Source: Acidobacteriota bacterium
GTDB taxonomy: Bacteria; Acidobacteriota; Polarisedimenticolia; Gp22-AA2
Direction: 5' to 3'
NCBI GenBank assembly: GCA_016177515.1
Contig: JACOUZ010000231.1
Coordinates: forward strand, 1 to 9,322
DNA length: 9,322 nucleotides
Numbering within the stretch: position 1 is the stretch's first letter; each line of letters starts with the position of its first letter. Below the pieces are notes generated by a model. It saw only the letters and a program-made list of their open reading frames with translations. It ran no database searches and was not told where the DNA came from. The translations under genes were made by a program, and so were the position numbers. Positions 1 to 6,399 of this stretch are shown here, in pieces.

Positions 1-791
1 GCACCGTGGTGCAGGACGAGGGCCAGACGGTGATCGCCGACCTGGCCGCGCCCGGGGCGCGGGTGCTGGTCGCGAGGGGCGGGCGCGGGGGACGCGGGAA
101 CGCCGCCTTCGCAACCTCCACGCACCAGGCGCCGCGCGAGGCGGAGCCCGGGGAACCGGGTGAGGAACGCGCTCTTCGCCTGGAGCTCAAGATGATCGCG
201 GACGTCGGCCTTGTCGGCTTCCCCAACGCCGGAAAATCGACGCTGATCTCGCGCATTTCCTCCGCGCATCCGAAGATCGCGGCGTACCCTTTCACGACCC
301 TCGAGCCCAACCTGGGGGTTGTGGATCTCGGCCAGTTCCGGACGTTCGTGGTGGCCGACATCCCGGGGCTGATCGAGGGCGCGCACCGCGGGCAGGGGCT
401 GGGCGTCAAGTTTCTGCGGCACATCGAGAGGACGCGCGTGCTGATCCACCTGGTGGACGCCTCGGAGATGTCCGGGCGCGATCCGGTGCGCGACCTGGAG
501 ATCGTCAACGGCGAGCTCCACGCCTTCAGCGGGGACCTCGCCGGCAAGCCGCAGGTGGTGGCCGGCGGCAAGATCGACGCGGTGTCCGACCGCGCGCGGA
601 TCGAGGCCCTGCGCGCCCGCTGCGCCTCCGGGGGATTGCCGTTCTTCGCCGTCTCGGCGGTGAGCGGCGAGGGGATCCGCGAACTGCTCGAGGGGGTCTG
701 GTCGATCCTGGGCTCCGGCGCCCCGGTCCCGGCGGGACCGCCGCCGTTTGCGGGCCGGGCCGGCCGGGAAGGAGGCGCTCATCCAACTTAA
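1..791 (+). CDS. obgE: GTPase Obg/CgtA, 5'-truncated by window edge
   Basis: C-terminal part of Obg, the essential GTPase that acts in late assembly of the large ribosomal subunit and, in studied bacteria, responds to ppGpp. The reading frame enters at base 3; roughly the first 90-100 residues of the glycine-rich Obg fold are missing. Visible in order: the end of the Obg domain (RGGRGGRGN, ATSTHQAPREAEPGEPGEER), then the G domain with G1 GFPNAGKST (near 210-236), G2 YPFTTLEP, G3 DIPGLIEGAHRGQG (near 355-395) and G5 SAVSGEGI (near 652-675). The G4 motif is unusual: GKID at 567-578, where Obg proteins have N/T/S-KxD. The protein ends shortly after the G domain, so there is no C-terminal OCT domain. 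The TAA stop at 789-791 lies inside the start region of rsfS, suggesting translational coupling. Identity is near certain; only the G4 change is odd. Confidence 0.97.
   Translation, partial: TVVQDEGQTVIADLAAPGARVLVARGGRGGRGNAAFATSTHQAPREAEPGEPGEERALRLELKMIADVGLVGFPNAGKSTLISRISSAHPKIAAYPFTTLEPNLGVVDLGQFRTFVVADIPGLIEGAHRGQGLGVKFLRHIERTRVLIHLVDASEMSGRDPVRDLEIVNGELHAFSGDLAGKPQVVAGGKIDAVSDRARIEALRARCASGGLPFFAVSAVSGEGIRELLEGVWSILGSGAPVPAGPPPFAGRAGREGGAHPT
769..775 (+). promoter_or_regulatory. Strong Shine-Dalgarno of rsfS
   Basis: AAGGAGG inside the 3' end of obg. It lies 5 bases before ATC at 781 and downstream of the TTG at 748, so it cannot serve the TTG. It is the main evidence for a non-standard or misread rsfS start at 781. 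Confidence 0.6.
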
Positions 792-1170
792 GAGAAAGAT
801 CTCGCTCGTGCTCGAGGCCGCCGCCGACAAGAAGGCGGAGGACCCGGTCGCCCTCGCCCTGAAGGGCATCGCCTCGTTCACCGACGCGTTCGTGATCGTC
901 GGTGGCACGCAGAGGCGGCAAACGCAGGCCATCTGCGACGCCATCGTCGAGAAGATGGGGCAGAGGGGCGAGCACCCGGGACACGTGGAGGGCTACAATC
1001 TTGGCGACTGGATCCTGATCGACTACGCCGATCTCGTGGTGCACGTGTTCACCCTCGAGACGCGCGAGTTCTACAACCTGGAGGGCCTTTGGGGAGACGC
1101 CCCGAAAATGGCCCCGGGGAGCTCTCAAAGCCGCAGGAACAAAGGCACTTCGGCGGCGCGCAAGAGTTGA
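781..1170 (+). CDS. rsfS: Ribosome silencing factor RsfS (YbeB/Iojap family)
   Basis: RsfS binds ribosomal protein uL14 on the 50S subunit, blocks joining to 30S and lowers translation in starvation. The family core is clear: DKKAEDPVALALKGI near the N-terminus, TDAFVIVGGTQRRQTQAI, then GHVEGYNLGDWILIDYADLV and VHVFTLETREFYNLEGLW. The C-terminal tail is basic and low in complexity (SQSRRNKGTSAARKS). The start is uncertain. The first standard start in frame is TTG at 748, which overlaps obg by 44 bases and has no good ribosome binding site. A strong AAGGAGG at 769-775 sits 5 bases before an in-frame ATC at 781, and starting there gives the usual short N-terminus, so I annotate 781 as the likely start. 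In many bacteria nadD, and often proBA, lies between obg and rsfS; here they are absent. About 129 residues, within the family range. Confidence 0.93.
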   Translation: MQLKRKISLVLEAAADKKAEDPVALALKGIASFTDAFVIVGGTQRRQTQAICDAIVEKMGQRGEHPGHVEGYNLGDWILIDYADLVVHVFTLETREFYNLEGLWGDAPKMAPGSSQSRRNKGTSAARKS

Positions 1171-1195
1171 CTTTAGGCGGTGCGATCCGTACATT
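1167..1195 (+). promoter_or_regulatory. Sigma70-type promoter upstream of the activator gene
   Basis: TTGACT (1167-1172), 17-base spacer, TACATT (1190-1195): five of six and four of six consensus matches with ideal spacing. The -35 box overlaps the rsfS stop TGA at 1168-1170. A start site near 1202 would leave a leader of about 23 bases carrying the ribosome binding site GGAAGGA (1211-1217). This also excludes the GTG at 1180 as a start codon. Predicted by eye only. Confidence 0.55.
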
Positions 1196-1224
1196 ACCCG
1201 CTTCATTGGCGGAAGGAATCCCGC

Positions 1225-2181
1225 GTGAACGCCATCGCCTCCGACGTTGCGGCGTCCCCACTGGTGCACCGGTCGGCTCTGATGGCGCGGGTCGTCGGCC
1301 TGGCGCGGAAGGTGGCGGGGAGCGACGCCAGCCTGCTTCTCGTCGGCGAGAGCGGGACGGGCAAGGGGATCCTGGCGCGCTTCATTCATGACGCGAGCCC
1401 GAGGCGCGGCGGGCCCTTCGTGACGATCGCCTGCGCCAACGTCGCGGTCGACCTTCTCGAGAGCGAGCTGTTCGGCCACGAGAAGGGGGCGTTCACCGGG
1501 GCGGCCGAGCAGAAGAAAGGCCGATTCGAGCTGGCGGACGGCGGCACGATTCTGATCGACGGGGTGAGCGAGCTGGCCCCCTCGCTGCAGGGCAAGCTGC
1601 TGAGGGTCGTGCAGGAGCGATCCTTTGAACGCCTGGCGGGCACGAAGACTTTGAGCGTGAACGTGCGGATCCTGTCCTCGACCCAGGCCGACCTCGAACC
1701 CCTGGTGGCGTCGGGGAGTTTTCGCAAGGATCTCTTCTACCGTCTGAACGTCATCCGGCTGGAGATCCCGCCTCTGCGTGACAGGATGGAGGACGTGCCG
1801 GTGCTGGCGGATCAGATGCTGCACGACCTGGCGCGACGGCAGGGCGGCTCCGCGAAGACGCTGTCGCGGGGCGCCCTGGACAGGCTGATGCACCATTCCT
1901 GGCCCGGGAACGTCAGGGAGCTGCAGAACGTGATCGAGAGCGCCACGATCCTCGAGAATGGGACCGAGATCGGCCCCGACGCCGTGCAGGCCGGCGGGGC
2001 CCGGCCGCAAGGATCGATCGCGCCAGCGGCCAGCCGGCGCCTGTCCCTGGCCCAGGTCGAGGAGCAGCACATCCGCGACGTCCTGCTGTCGACAGGCGGC
2101 AACCGAAGCGAGGCGGCCCGCATCCTCGGCATCAACCGCAAGACACTGCTCGAGAAACGCAAGCGCTTCGGAATTCCCTGA
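1225..2181 (+). CDS. Sigma54-dependent enhancer-binding protein (AAA+ and Fis-type HTH, no receiver)
   Basis: A 318-residue transcription activator that would bind upstream sites through its C-terminal HTH and use ATP to open promoters held by sigma54-RNA polymerase. GTG start at 1225, 7 bases after GGAAGGA. From residue 1: Walker A GESGTGKG (41-48), sigma54-contact loop GAFTGA (88-93), Walker B region GGTILIDG (106-113), arginine-finger segment SFRKDLFYRLNV, sensor II WPGNVRELQNVIE, and a Fis-type HTH near 273-318 (GGNRSEAARILGINRKTLLEKRKR). There is no N-terminal receiver, GAF or PAS domain, the layout seen in PspF; activity may be set by a partner protein or by expression level. Odd: Walker B reads D112-G113 where the family has D-E, and Walker A ends G48 instead of the usual E. 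With GAFTGA intact, sigma54 contact looks preserved but hydrolysis may be altered. Its targets cannot be read from this window. Confidence 0.93.
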   Translation: MNAIASDVAASPLVHRSALMARVVGLARKVAGSDASLLLVGESGTGKGILARFIHDASPRRGGPFVTIACANVAVDLLESELFGHEKGAFTGAAEQKKGRFELADGGTILIDGVSELAPSLQGKLLRVVQERSFERLAGTKTLSVNVRILSSTQADLEPLVASGSFRKDLFYRLNVIRLEIPPLRDRMEDVPVLADQMLHDLARRQGGSAKTLSRGALDRLMHHSWPGNVRELQNVIESATILENGTEIGPDAVQAGGARPQGSIAPAASRRLSLAQVEEQHIRDVLLSTGGNRSEAARILGINRKTLLEKRKRFGIP

Positions 2182-2221
2182 GGCTTTAAGGACGCCGGAG
2201 GGACGGAAAGGAAGCCCCACT

Positions 2222-2581
2222 ATGGCGATGTTGAAGAAGCAGCTCGAATCGTACAAGAAGCGCCTCCTCGACAAGAAGAAGAGCGTCGCGGAGGCCTACA
2301 ACAAGAACAAGAACTACGGCCGCCTGACCGAGGACGAGGGGACCCAGGACCTTGCCGACAAGGCCTCGAGCGCCTACACGAAGGAGTTCCTGTACTCCCT
2401 GTCCAACACCGATCGCGAGGTGCTGCAGAAGGTGGACGAGGCGCTGCACCGTATCGCGAAGGGGGCATACGGCACCTGCGTCGAATGCGAGGAGGAGATC
2501 GAGAAGAAGCGCCTCGAGGCGGTGCCCTGGGCGAGCCACTGTGTCACCTGCCAGGAGAAGGTCGAGAAGGGATTGCTTTAG
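2222..2581 (+). CDS. DksA/TraR-family zinc-finger transcription factor
   Basis: A 119-residue protein of the DksA/TraR family, whose members enter the RNA polymerase secondary channel and, often with ppGpp, adjust initiation at rRNA and biosynthetic promoters. ATG at 2222, about 9 bases after a GGAAAGGA site; an alternative ATG lies at 2228. The N-terminal half is lysine/glutamate-rich and helical (coiled coil, about 4-75). Its tip contains D43-L-A-D46-K-A48, matching the DxxDxA motif that DksA needs for activity. A C4 zinc finger follows: C86-x2-C89-x17-C107-x2-C110, the canonical DksA spacing. It is shorter than E. coli DksA (151 residues), chiefly at the N-terminus, so dksA itself is not assigned. 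It sits 40 bases after the sigma54 activator and 27 bases before the LapAB-like gene and probably shares a transcript with the latter. Confidence 0.92.
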   Translation: MAMLKKQLESYKKRLLDKKKSVAEAYNKNKNYGRLTEDEGTQDLADKASSAYTKEFLYSLSNTDREVLQKVDEALHRIAKGAYGTCVECEEEIEKKRLEAVPWASHCVTCQEKVEKGLL

Positions 2582-2608
2582 GGGGGCACGGCTCCCCGCG
2601 GGACTGCG

Positions 2609-3991
2609 ATGAAGATCCGGACCGTCCTGTACCTGATGTTCGGGGCCGTCATCGTCATCGTCCTGTCGATCCTGTACGTCACCAACCAGGGGATCCTCGA
2701 CAGCCAGCTCATCCTGAGCCGCGGCATCAGGATCCCGGTCTGGTTCGCCCTCCTTTTGGCCAGCGGCGTGTCGATGCTGGTGCCGCTCCTCTTCGGCGTG
2801 CTGCGCGACCTGCGCCGCATGCTCGGGGACCTGACGGCGCGCCGCCAGGCCCGCTCACGCCAGGAGGCGGAGGAGCGCTACCTGCGCGGCGTCGAATCGA
2901 TGCTGAACGGCCGCGAGGAGAAGGCGCTCGAGCACTTCGACGCCGCGCTCCAGATCGACCCGAACCATTTCGACGCGCTGATCAAGGGTGGCGAGGTGCT
3001 GAGGGCCCTGCGGCGCCACGGCGAGGCGATCGAGTACCACCGCCGCGCGGCGCGCGTGAAGGAGAACGATCTGTACCCTCTCTACTCCCTGGTCTCCGAC
3101 TACGAGGAATCCGGGGCCCTCGACAATGCCAAGGCGGTCCTGAACCGCATCATCGAGCTGAACCCCAGGCGCTCGCTCGCCGCCTACCGCAAGTACCGGG
3201 CGCTGTGCATCAGCGGGGGCGAATGGGAGAAGGCCTGGGAGATCCAGCAGAGCATCGAAAAGCAGCTCGTCGAGCTGGGACGATCGTCCAAGTCGGAGAA
3301 AAAGCACCACCTCGGCATCCGCTACATGCTGGCCCAGCGCCTCCAGGAGCAGGGCAAGACGCGCGAGGCGATCGGCATCCTGAGGCGTCTGCTGGGCATG
3401 GAGCCGTCGTTCGTGCCGGTGCGCCTCGCCCTGGGCAAGGCGCTGATCGCCCTGCACCAGCCCGAGGAGGCGGTCGAGGTGTGGGAGAAGGGGTACGAGG
3501 CCACCGGCCACCCGGTGTTCCTGACGACCATCGAGGACCACTACCTCTCGCTGGAGCAGCCGCGCCGGGCGATCGAGGCGCTGAAATCGGCGATCTGGAA
3601 GAGCCAGAAGGACATCATCCCCCGTTTCTTCCTGGGCAAGCTCTACTACCGCCTGGAGATGATCGACGAGGCGCTGCAGCAGTTCTCGCAGATGAAGGGC
3701 CGGGTCACCTACTTCCCGGCCCTCCATTATCACCTTGCGAAGATCATGGAACGCCAGGGCCACCTGCACGAGGCCCTGAAAGAGCTCGAGCTGGTGCTGC
3801 GTCAGGCGGAGGTTCTCAAGGTCGAGTACGCCTGCGCCACGTGCTCCCGAAAGTACCCCGCCTGGACTGACTACTGCGACCGCTGCGGCGAGTGGAACAG
3901 CGTGGTGGTCGATTTCCAGGAGGAGCGGCCGATCGAGGAGCTTGGAATCAGCTCCGCACCCGTCTACACCTCCGAAACGGGCGAGGCATAG
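2609..3991 (+). CDS. LapA-LapB fusion: two-TM membrane anchor, TPR repeats, rubredoxin-like zinc module
   Basis: A 460-residue inner-membrane protein. Residues 5-24 and 43-65 are hydrophobic helices joined by a short linker with an NQG motif, the layout of LapA (DUF1049). Residues about 67-82 are a basic, cytosolic juxtamembrane stretch. Residues about 85-405 are tandem TPR-like helical hairpins (for example EKALEHFDAALQIDPNHFDA, then TREAIGILRRLLGMEPSF). The C-terminus holds a rubredoxin-like module with C409-x2-C412 and C423-x2-C426 followed by GEWNS, as in LapB (YciM). In E. coli LapA and LapB are separate adjacent genes; LapB directs FtsH to degrade LpxC and so limits lipopolysaccharide synthesis. 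Here both parts are in one frame. A role in tuning lipid A synthesis is inferred from the family, and no lpxC or ftsH is in the window. The start site has only a weak GGGA upstream. The tail after the zinc module is short and acidic. Confidence 0.88.
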   Translation: MKIRTVLYLMFGAVIVIVLSILYVTNQGILDSQLILSRGIRIPVWFALLLASGVSMLVPLLFGVLRDLRRMLGDLTARRQARSRQEAEERYLRGVESMLNGREEKALEHFDAALQIDPNHFDALIKGGEVLRALRRHGEAIEYHRRAARVKENDLYPLYSLVSDYEESGALDNAKAVLNRIIELNPRRSLAAYRKYRALCISGGEWEKAWEIQQSIEKQLVELGRSSKSEKKHHLGIRYMLAQRLQEQGKTREAIGILRRLLGMEPSFVPVRLALGKALIALHQPEEAVEVWEKGYEATGHPVFLTTIEDHYLSLEQPRRAIEALKSAIWKSQKDIIPRFFLGKLYYRLEMIDEALQQFSQMKGRVTYFPALHYHLAKIMERQGHLHEALKELELVLRQAEVLKVEYACATCSRKYPAWTDYCDRCGEWNSVVVDFQEERPIEELGISSAPVYTSETGEA

Positions 3992-4015
3992 CTCCCAAGG
4001 AGACCTCCCGCGTCG

Positions 4016-5593
4016 ATGCCGATTCCCCTTCCCGCGGTCCTCATCGTCCTCGACGGCTGGGGCCACAGCGACGCGATCGAAGGCAACGCCATCGCCCGGA
4101 GCGAGCCGCGCTTCATGCAGTGGCTCGGCCGCACCTACCCCACGGCGCTGCTTCTGGCCTCGGGGGAGGCCGTCGGCCTGCCCCGGGGCGTGATCGGCAA
4201 TTCGGAGGTCGGCCATCTCTGCCTCGGCGCCGGGCGGGTCGTCCTGCAGGACCTGTCGCGCATCAACCGGTCGATCCGCACCGGGGAGTTCGAGCGCAAC
4301 GAAGTCCTCGGGCGCGCCTTCGGCCTCGCCCGCCGGCCCGGGGCGGCCCTGCATCTGATGGGCCTCCTCAGCGACGGCGGCGTGCACAGCCACATCGATC
4401 ACCTGGAGGCCCTCGTCCGGTCGGCCGGCCGGCACGGGGTGCGCCATCTCTTTGTGCACGCCTTCACGGACGGCCGCGACACCCCGCCCAGGAGTGGCGT
4501 GGATTACGTGCGGCGCGCCTGCGCCATGCTCGCCCGCCTGGGCCTGGGACGGATCGCCACCGTGTCCGGCCGGTATTACGCCATGGACCGCGACACCCGC
4601 TGGGACCGGACCGAAAAGGCCTGGCGCGCCATGGCCCTGCGCGAGGGGCCGGTCCATCCGACCGCCGAGGCGGCGGTCCTCCGCGGCTACGCCGGCGGCA
4701 TCACGGACGAGTTCCTGGTCCCGTCGATCGTCGAGGAGGGCGCTGGCGGCGCCCGGCCGGCCGCGCCGGAAGCGGGCGCCGATCGCGACGCGCGCGTCCG
4801 CGACTCCGACACGATCGTGTTCTTCAACTTTCGCGCCGACCGGGCGCGGCAGATCACGCGCGCCTACACCGGGGAGGACTTCCAGCAGTTTCCGCGGCCG
4901 TCGCGCCCGGCCCTGGCGGCGTTCGTCTGCTTCACGGTCTACGACCGGACCTGGCGGCTCCCGGCCGCTTTCCCGCCGCAGCGCCTCACCGGCACCTTCG
5001 GCGAAGCGGTGAGCGCCGCCGGCCTGGCGCAGTTGCGCATCGCCGAGACGGAAAAATACGCCCACGTCACCTACTTCTTCAACGGCGGCGAAGAGCGCTC
5101 GTTCCCCGGAGAGGAGCGCTGCCTCGTCCCGTCCCAGCGCGGGGTCGCGACCTATGACCGGAAGCCCGAGATGAGCGCGCGCGAGGTGACGGCGGAGGTC
5201 CTGAAACGGCTGCTGGCGCGGCCGGCCCAGGTGGTCATCCTCAACTTCGCCAACGCCGACATGGTCGGCCACACGGGGCTTTTCGAGCCGACCGTGGAGG
5301 CCTGCCGGGTCGTCGATCCGTGCGTCGAGGCTGTGGTCAGGGAGACCCTGCGCCTCGGCGGGTTCGCCGTGGTGACCGCCGACCACGGCAATGCCGAGCA
5401 GATGCTCGACGGCAAGACCGGTTCACCGCTGACCGCCCATACGATGAATCCGGTCCCGGCCCACCTCGTGGCCGGCGGACTGGAGGGGAAGAAATCAAGG
5501 GCCGGCGGACTTCTGTCGGACGTGGCCCCGACGATGCTGTCGATCATGGGGTTGCCGGTTCCCGGAGAGATGGAGGGCCGGTCCCTGCTGTAG
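4016..5593 (+). CDS. gpmI: 2,3-bisphosphoglycerate-independent phosphoglycerate mutase
   Basis: Interconverts 3- and 2-phosphoglycerate in cytosolic glycolysis and gluconeogenesis with two Mn ions and a phosphoserine intermediate. At 525 residues it is full length. The metal and catalytic residues are all present: D13 (VLDGWG), nucleophile S63 (IGNSEVGH), D415 and H419 (NADMVGH), D456 and H457 (TADHGN), H475 (TAHTMNPVP). Substrate-site motifs SDGGVHSH, TDGRDTPP, SGRYYAMDRD, FFNFRADRARQ and YDRKPEM are also intact. There is an Ala/Gly-rich insertion (EEGAGGARPAAPEAGADRDA) in the surface region just before the FNFRADR motif. ATG at 4016; AAGGAG at 3997-4002 is 13 bases upstream, longer than usual, but no better in-frame start exists. 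The gene lies 24 bases after the LapAB-like gene and probably shares its transcript. Confidence 0.98.
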   Translation: MPIPLPAVLIVLDGWGHSDAIEGNAIARSEPRFMQWLGRTYPTALLLASGEAVGLPRGVIGNSEVGHLCLGAGRVVLQDLSRINRSIRTGEFERNEVLGRAFGLARRPGAALHLMGLLSDGGVHSHIDHLEALVRSAGRHGVRHLFVHAFTDGRDTPPRSGVDYVRRACAMLARLGLGRIATVSGRYYAMDRDTRWDRTEKAWRAMALREGPVHPTAEAAVLRGYAGGITDEFLVPSIVEEGAGGARPAAPEAGADRDARVRDSDTIVFFNFRADRARQITRAYTGEDFQQFPRPSRPALAAFVCFTVYDRTWRLPAAFPPQRLTGTFGEAVSAAGLAQLRIAETEKYAHVTYFFNGGEERSFPGEERCLVPSQRGVATYDRKPEMSAREVTAEVLKRLLARPAQVVILNFANADMVGHTGLFEPTVEACRVVDPCVEAVVRETLRLGGFAVVTADHGNAEQMLDGKTGSPLTAHTMNPVPAHLVAGGLEGKKSRAGGLLSDVAPTMLSIMGLPVPGEMEGRSLL

Positions 5594-5608
5594 GAGCCGC
5601 TGGCTCCT
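5592..5608 (+). repeat. Perfect hairpin at the gpmI stop codon
   Basis: AGGAGCC (5592-5598), loop GCT, GGCTCCT (5602-5608): a perfect 7-bp stem that starts inside the gpmI TAG stop. No T-run follows, so it is unlikely to be a strong intrinsic terminator. It contains an AGGAG sequence that would be masked when folded and lies just before the comF start, so it could affect translation re-initiation or mRNA stability. The role is inference. Confidence 0.45.
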
Positions 5609-5622
5609 TCCCGGGGGTCCGG

Positions 5623-6306
5623 TTGAACGGCTGGTCAAGCGCGCTGCGGCGCCTCGCCGGGGCGCTCCTTGCGTCGATCCTGCCCGCTGACTGTTTCCTG
5701 TGCGCCCGGATCCTGCCGTGGCGCCAGGAGGGGGGCGTTTGCCTGCCCTGCTGGAGCACCCTTCCCTGGGCGCCCGGGTTCCGCCCCGGCCGCGGCCCGC
5801 TGGACGCCCTTCTCTGGGCCGCCGACTATGAAGGCCCGACCCGGCGCCTGTTGCGCGGCCTGAAGTTCGAGGACATGGACTACCTCGCCCAGCCCCTCGG
5901 CCGGGAGGCGGCCGGGCGCCTCGCTCCCCTCATCGGCCCCCTGCGCCCCGACCTGGTCGTGCCGGTTCCGCTGCACTGGTGGCGGCGCAGCCGCCGCGGC
6001 TTCAACCAGGCGGAGCTCCTGGCGCGCCCCCTGGCCCGCCATTCCGGTCTGCCCCTCTCGACGAGGGCGATCGCGCGGCGCCGTGCCGGCCGCCGCCAGC
6101 TCGGCCTGTCGCGGCAGGAGCGTCTGAGCGCGCTGTACGGCTGTTACGCCGCGCGCACCTCCCGCGTGCGCGGACTCACGATCCTGCTGGTGGACGACGT
6201 GGTCACGACCGGCGCCACGCTGGAGGCCTGCGCCCGGGTCCTCCTCCGGGCGGGCGCCTCCGGGGTCATCGGCTGCGCGCTCACCCGCACGCCGAAAACA
6301 TTCTGA
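5623..6306 (+). CDS. ComF-family phosphoribosyltransferase (ComFC/GntX-like)
   Basis: A predicted cytosolic protein of about 227 residues with the ComF layout: an N-terminal C4 zinc finger, C24-x2-C27 and C40-x2-C43, then a type I phosphoribosyltransferase domain. The PRPP-binding signature is ILLVDDVVTTGAT (187-199), preceded by the family motifs VPVPLHWWRRSRRGFNQAELLA and RRRAGRRQLGLSRQER. Members support DNA uptake in competent Gram-positives; in diderms (GntX) the substrate is not firmly known. The frame is open far upstream inside gpmI. I chose TTG at 5623 because it is the first plausible start after the gpmI stop and gives a normal-length N-terminus; the ribosome binding site is poor (GGGGG at 5613-5617). 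It is 29 bases from gpmI with a hairpin between them, so translational coupling to gpmI is possible. No other competence gene is in the window. Confidence 0.9.
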   Translation: MNGWSSALRRLAGALLASILPADCFLCARILPWRQEGGVCLPCWSTLPWAPGFRPGRGPLDALLWAADYEGPTRRLLRGLKFEDMDYLAQPLGREAAGRLAPLIGPLRPDLVVPVPLHWWRRSRRGFNQAELLARPLARHSGLPLSTRAIARRRAGRRQLGLSRQERLSALYGCYAARTSRVRGLTILLVDDVVTTGATLEACARVLLRAGASGVIGCALTRTPKTF

Positions 6307-6346
6307 CGGACGTCCTTGCCGGCGAGAGCCAACTCCCTCAAAGTCC

Positions 6347-6375
6347 TTGCCTGGTGCGGCGTCTGGTCGTATATG
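6347..6375 (+). promoter_or_regulatory. Candidate sigma70-type promoter for the zinc-ribbon gene
   Basis: TTGCCT (6347-6352), 17-base spacer, TATATG (6370-6375), four of six matches in each box. A start near 6382 would give a leader of about 18 bases that still contains the AGGAG site at 6387-6391. This supports the ATG at 6400 over the in-frame ATG at 6373, which is part of the -10 box. Confidence 0.4.
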
Positions 6376-6399
6376 AAGGCGGATCCAGGAGACTGGTTC

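Noticed and set aside
1180..1182. GTG as start of the sigma54 activator
   Set aside because: It lies between the -35 and -10 boxes of the likely promoter and lacks a ribosome binding site; GTG 1225 has GGAAGGA at 7 bases.
2485..3870. Forward open frame of 461 codons in another phase, and similar ones at 3892-5157 and 5979-6875
   Set aside because: Out-of-phase readings of dksA-like/lapAB, gpmI and comF genes; Arg/Pro/Gly-rich with no domains.
2855..5386. Very long open frame on the minus strand (843 codons), with others at 526-2274 and 5635-7875
   Set aside because: They lie antisense to well-identified genes (LapAB-like, gpmI, obg, activator, comF, cyclophilin), have Arg/Pro/Gly/His-rich composition typical of GC-rich shadow frames, and match no family I know.
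6373..6375. ATG as start of the zinc-ribbon gene
   Set aside because: Part of the candidate -10 box and without a Shine-Dalgarno; ATG 6400 has AGGAG at 8 bases and begins right at the first cysteine pair.
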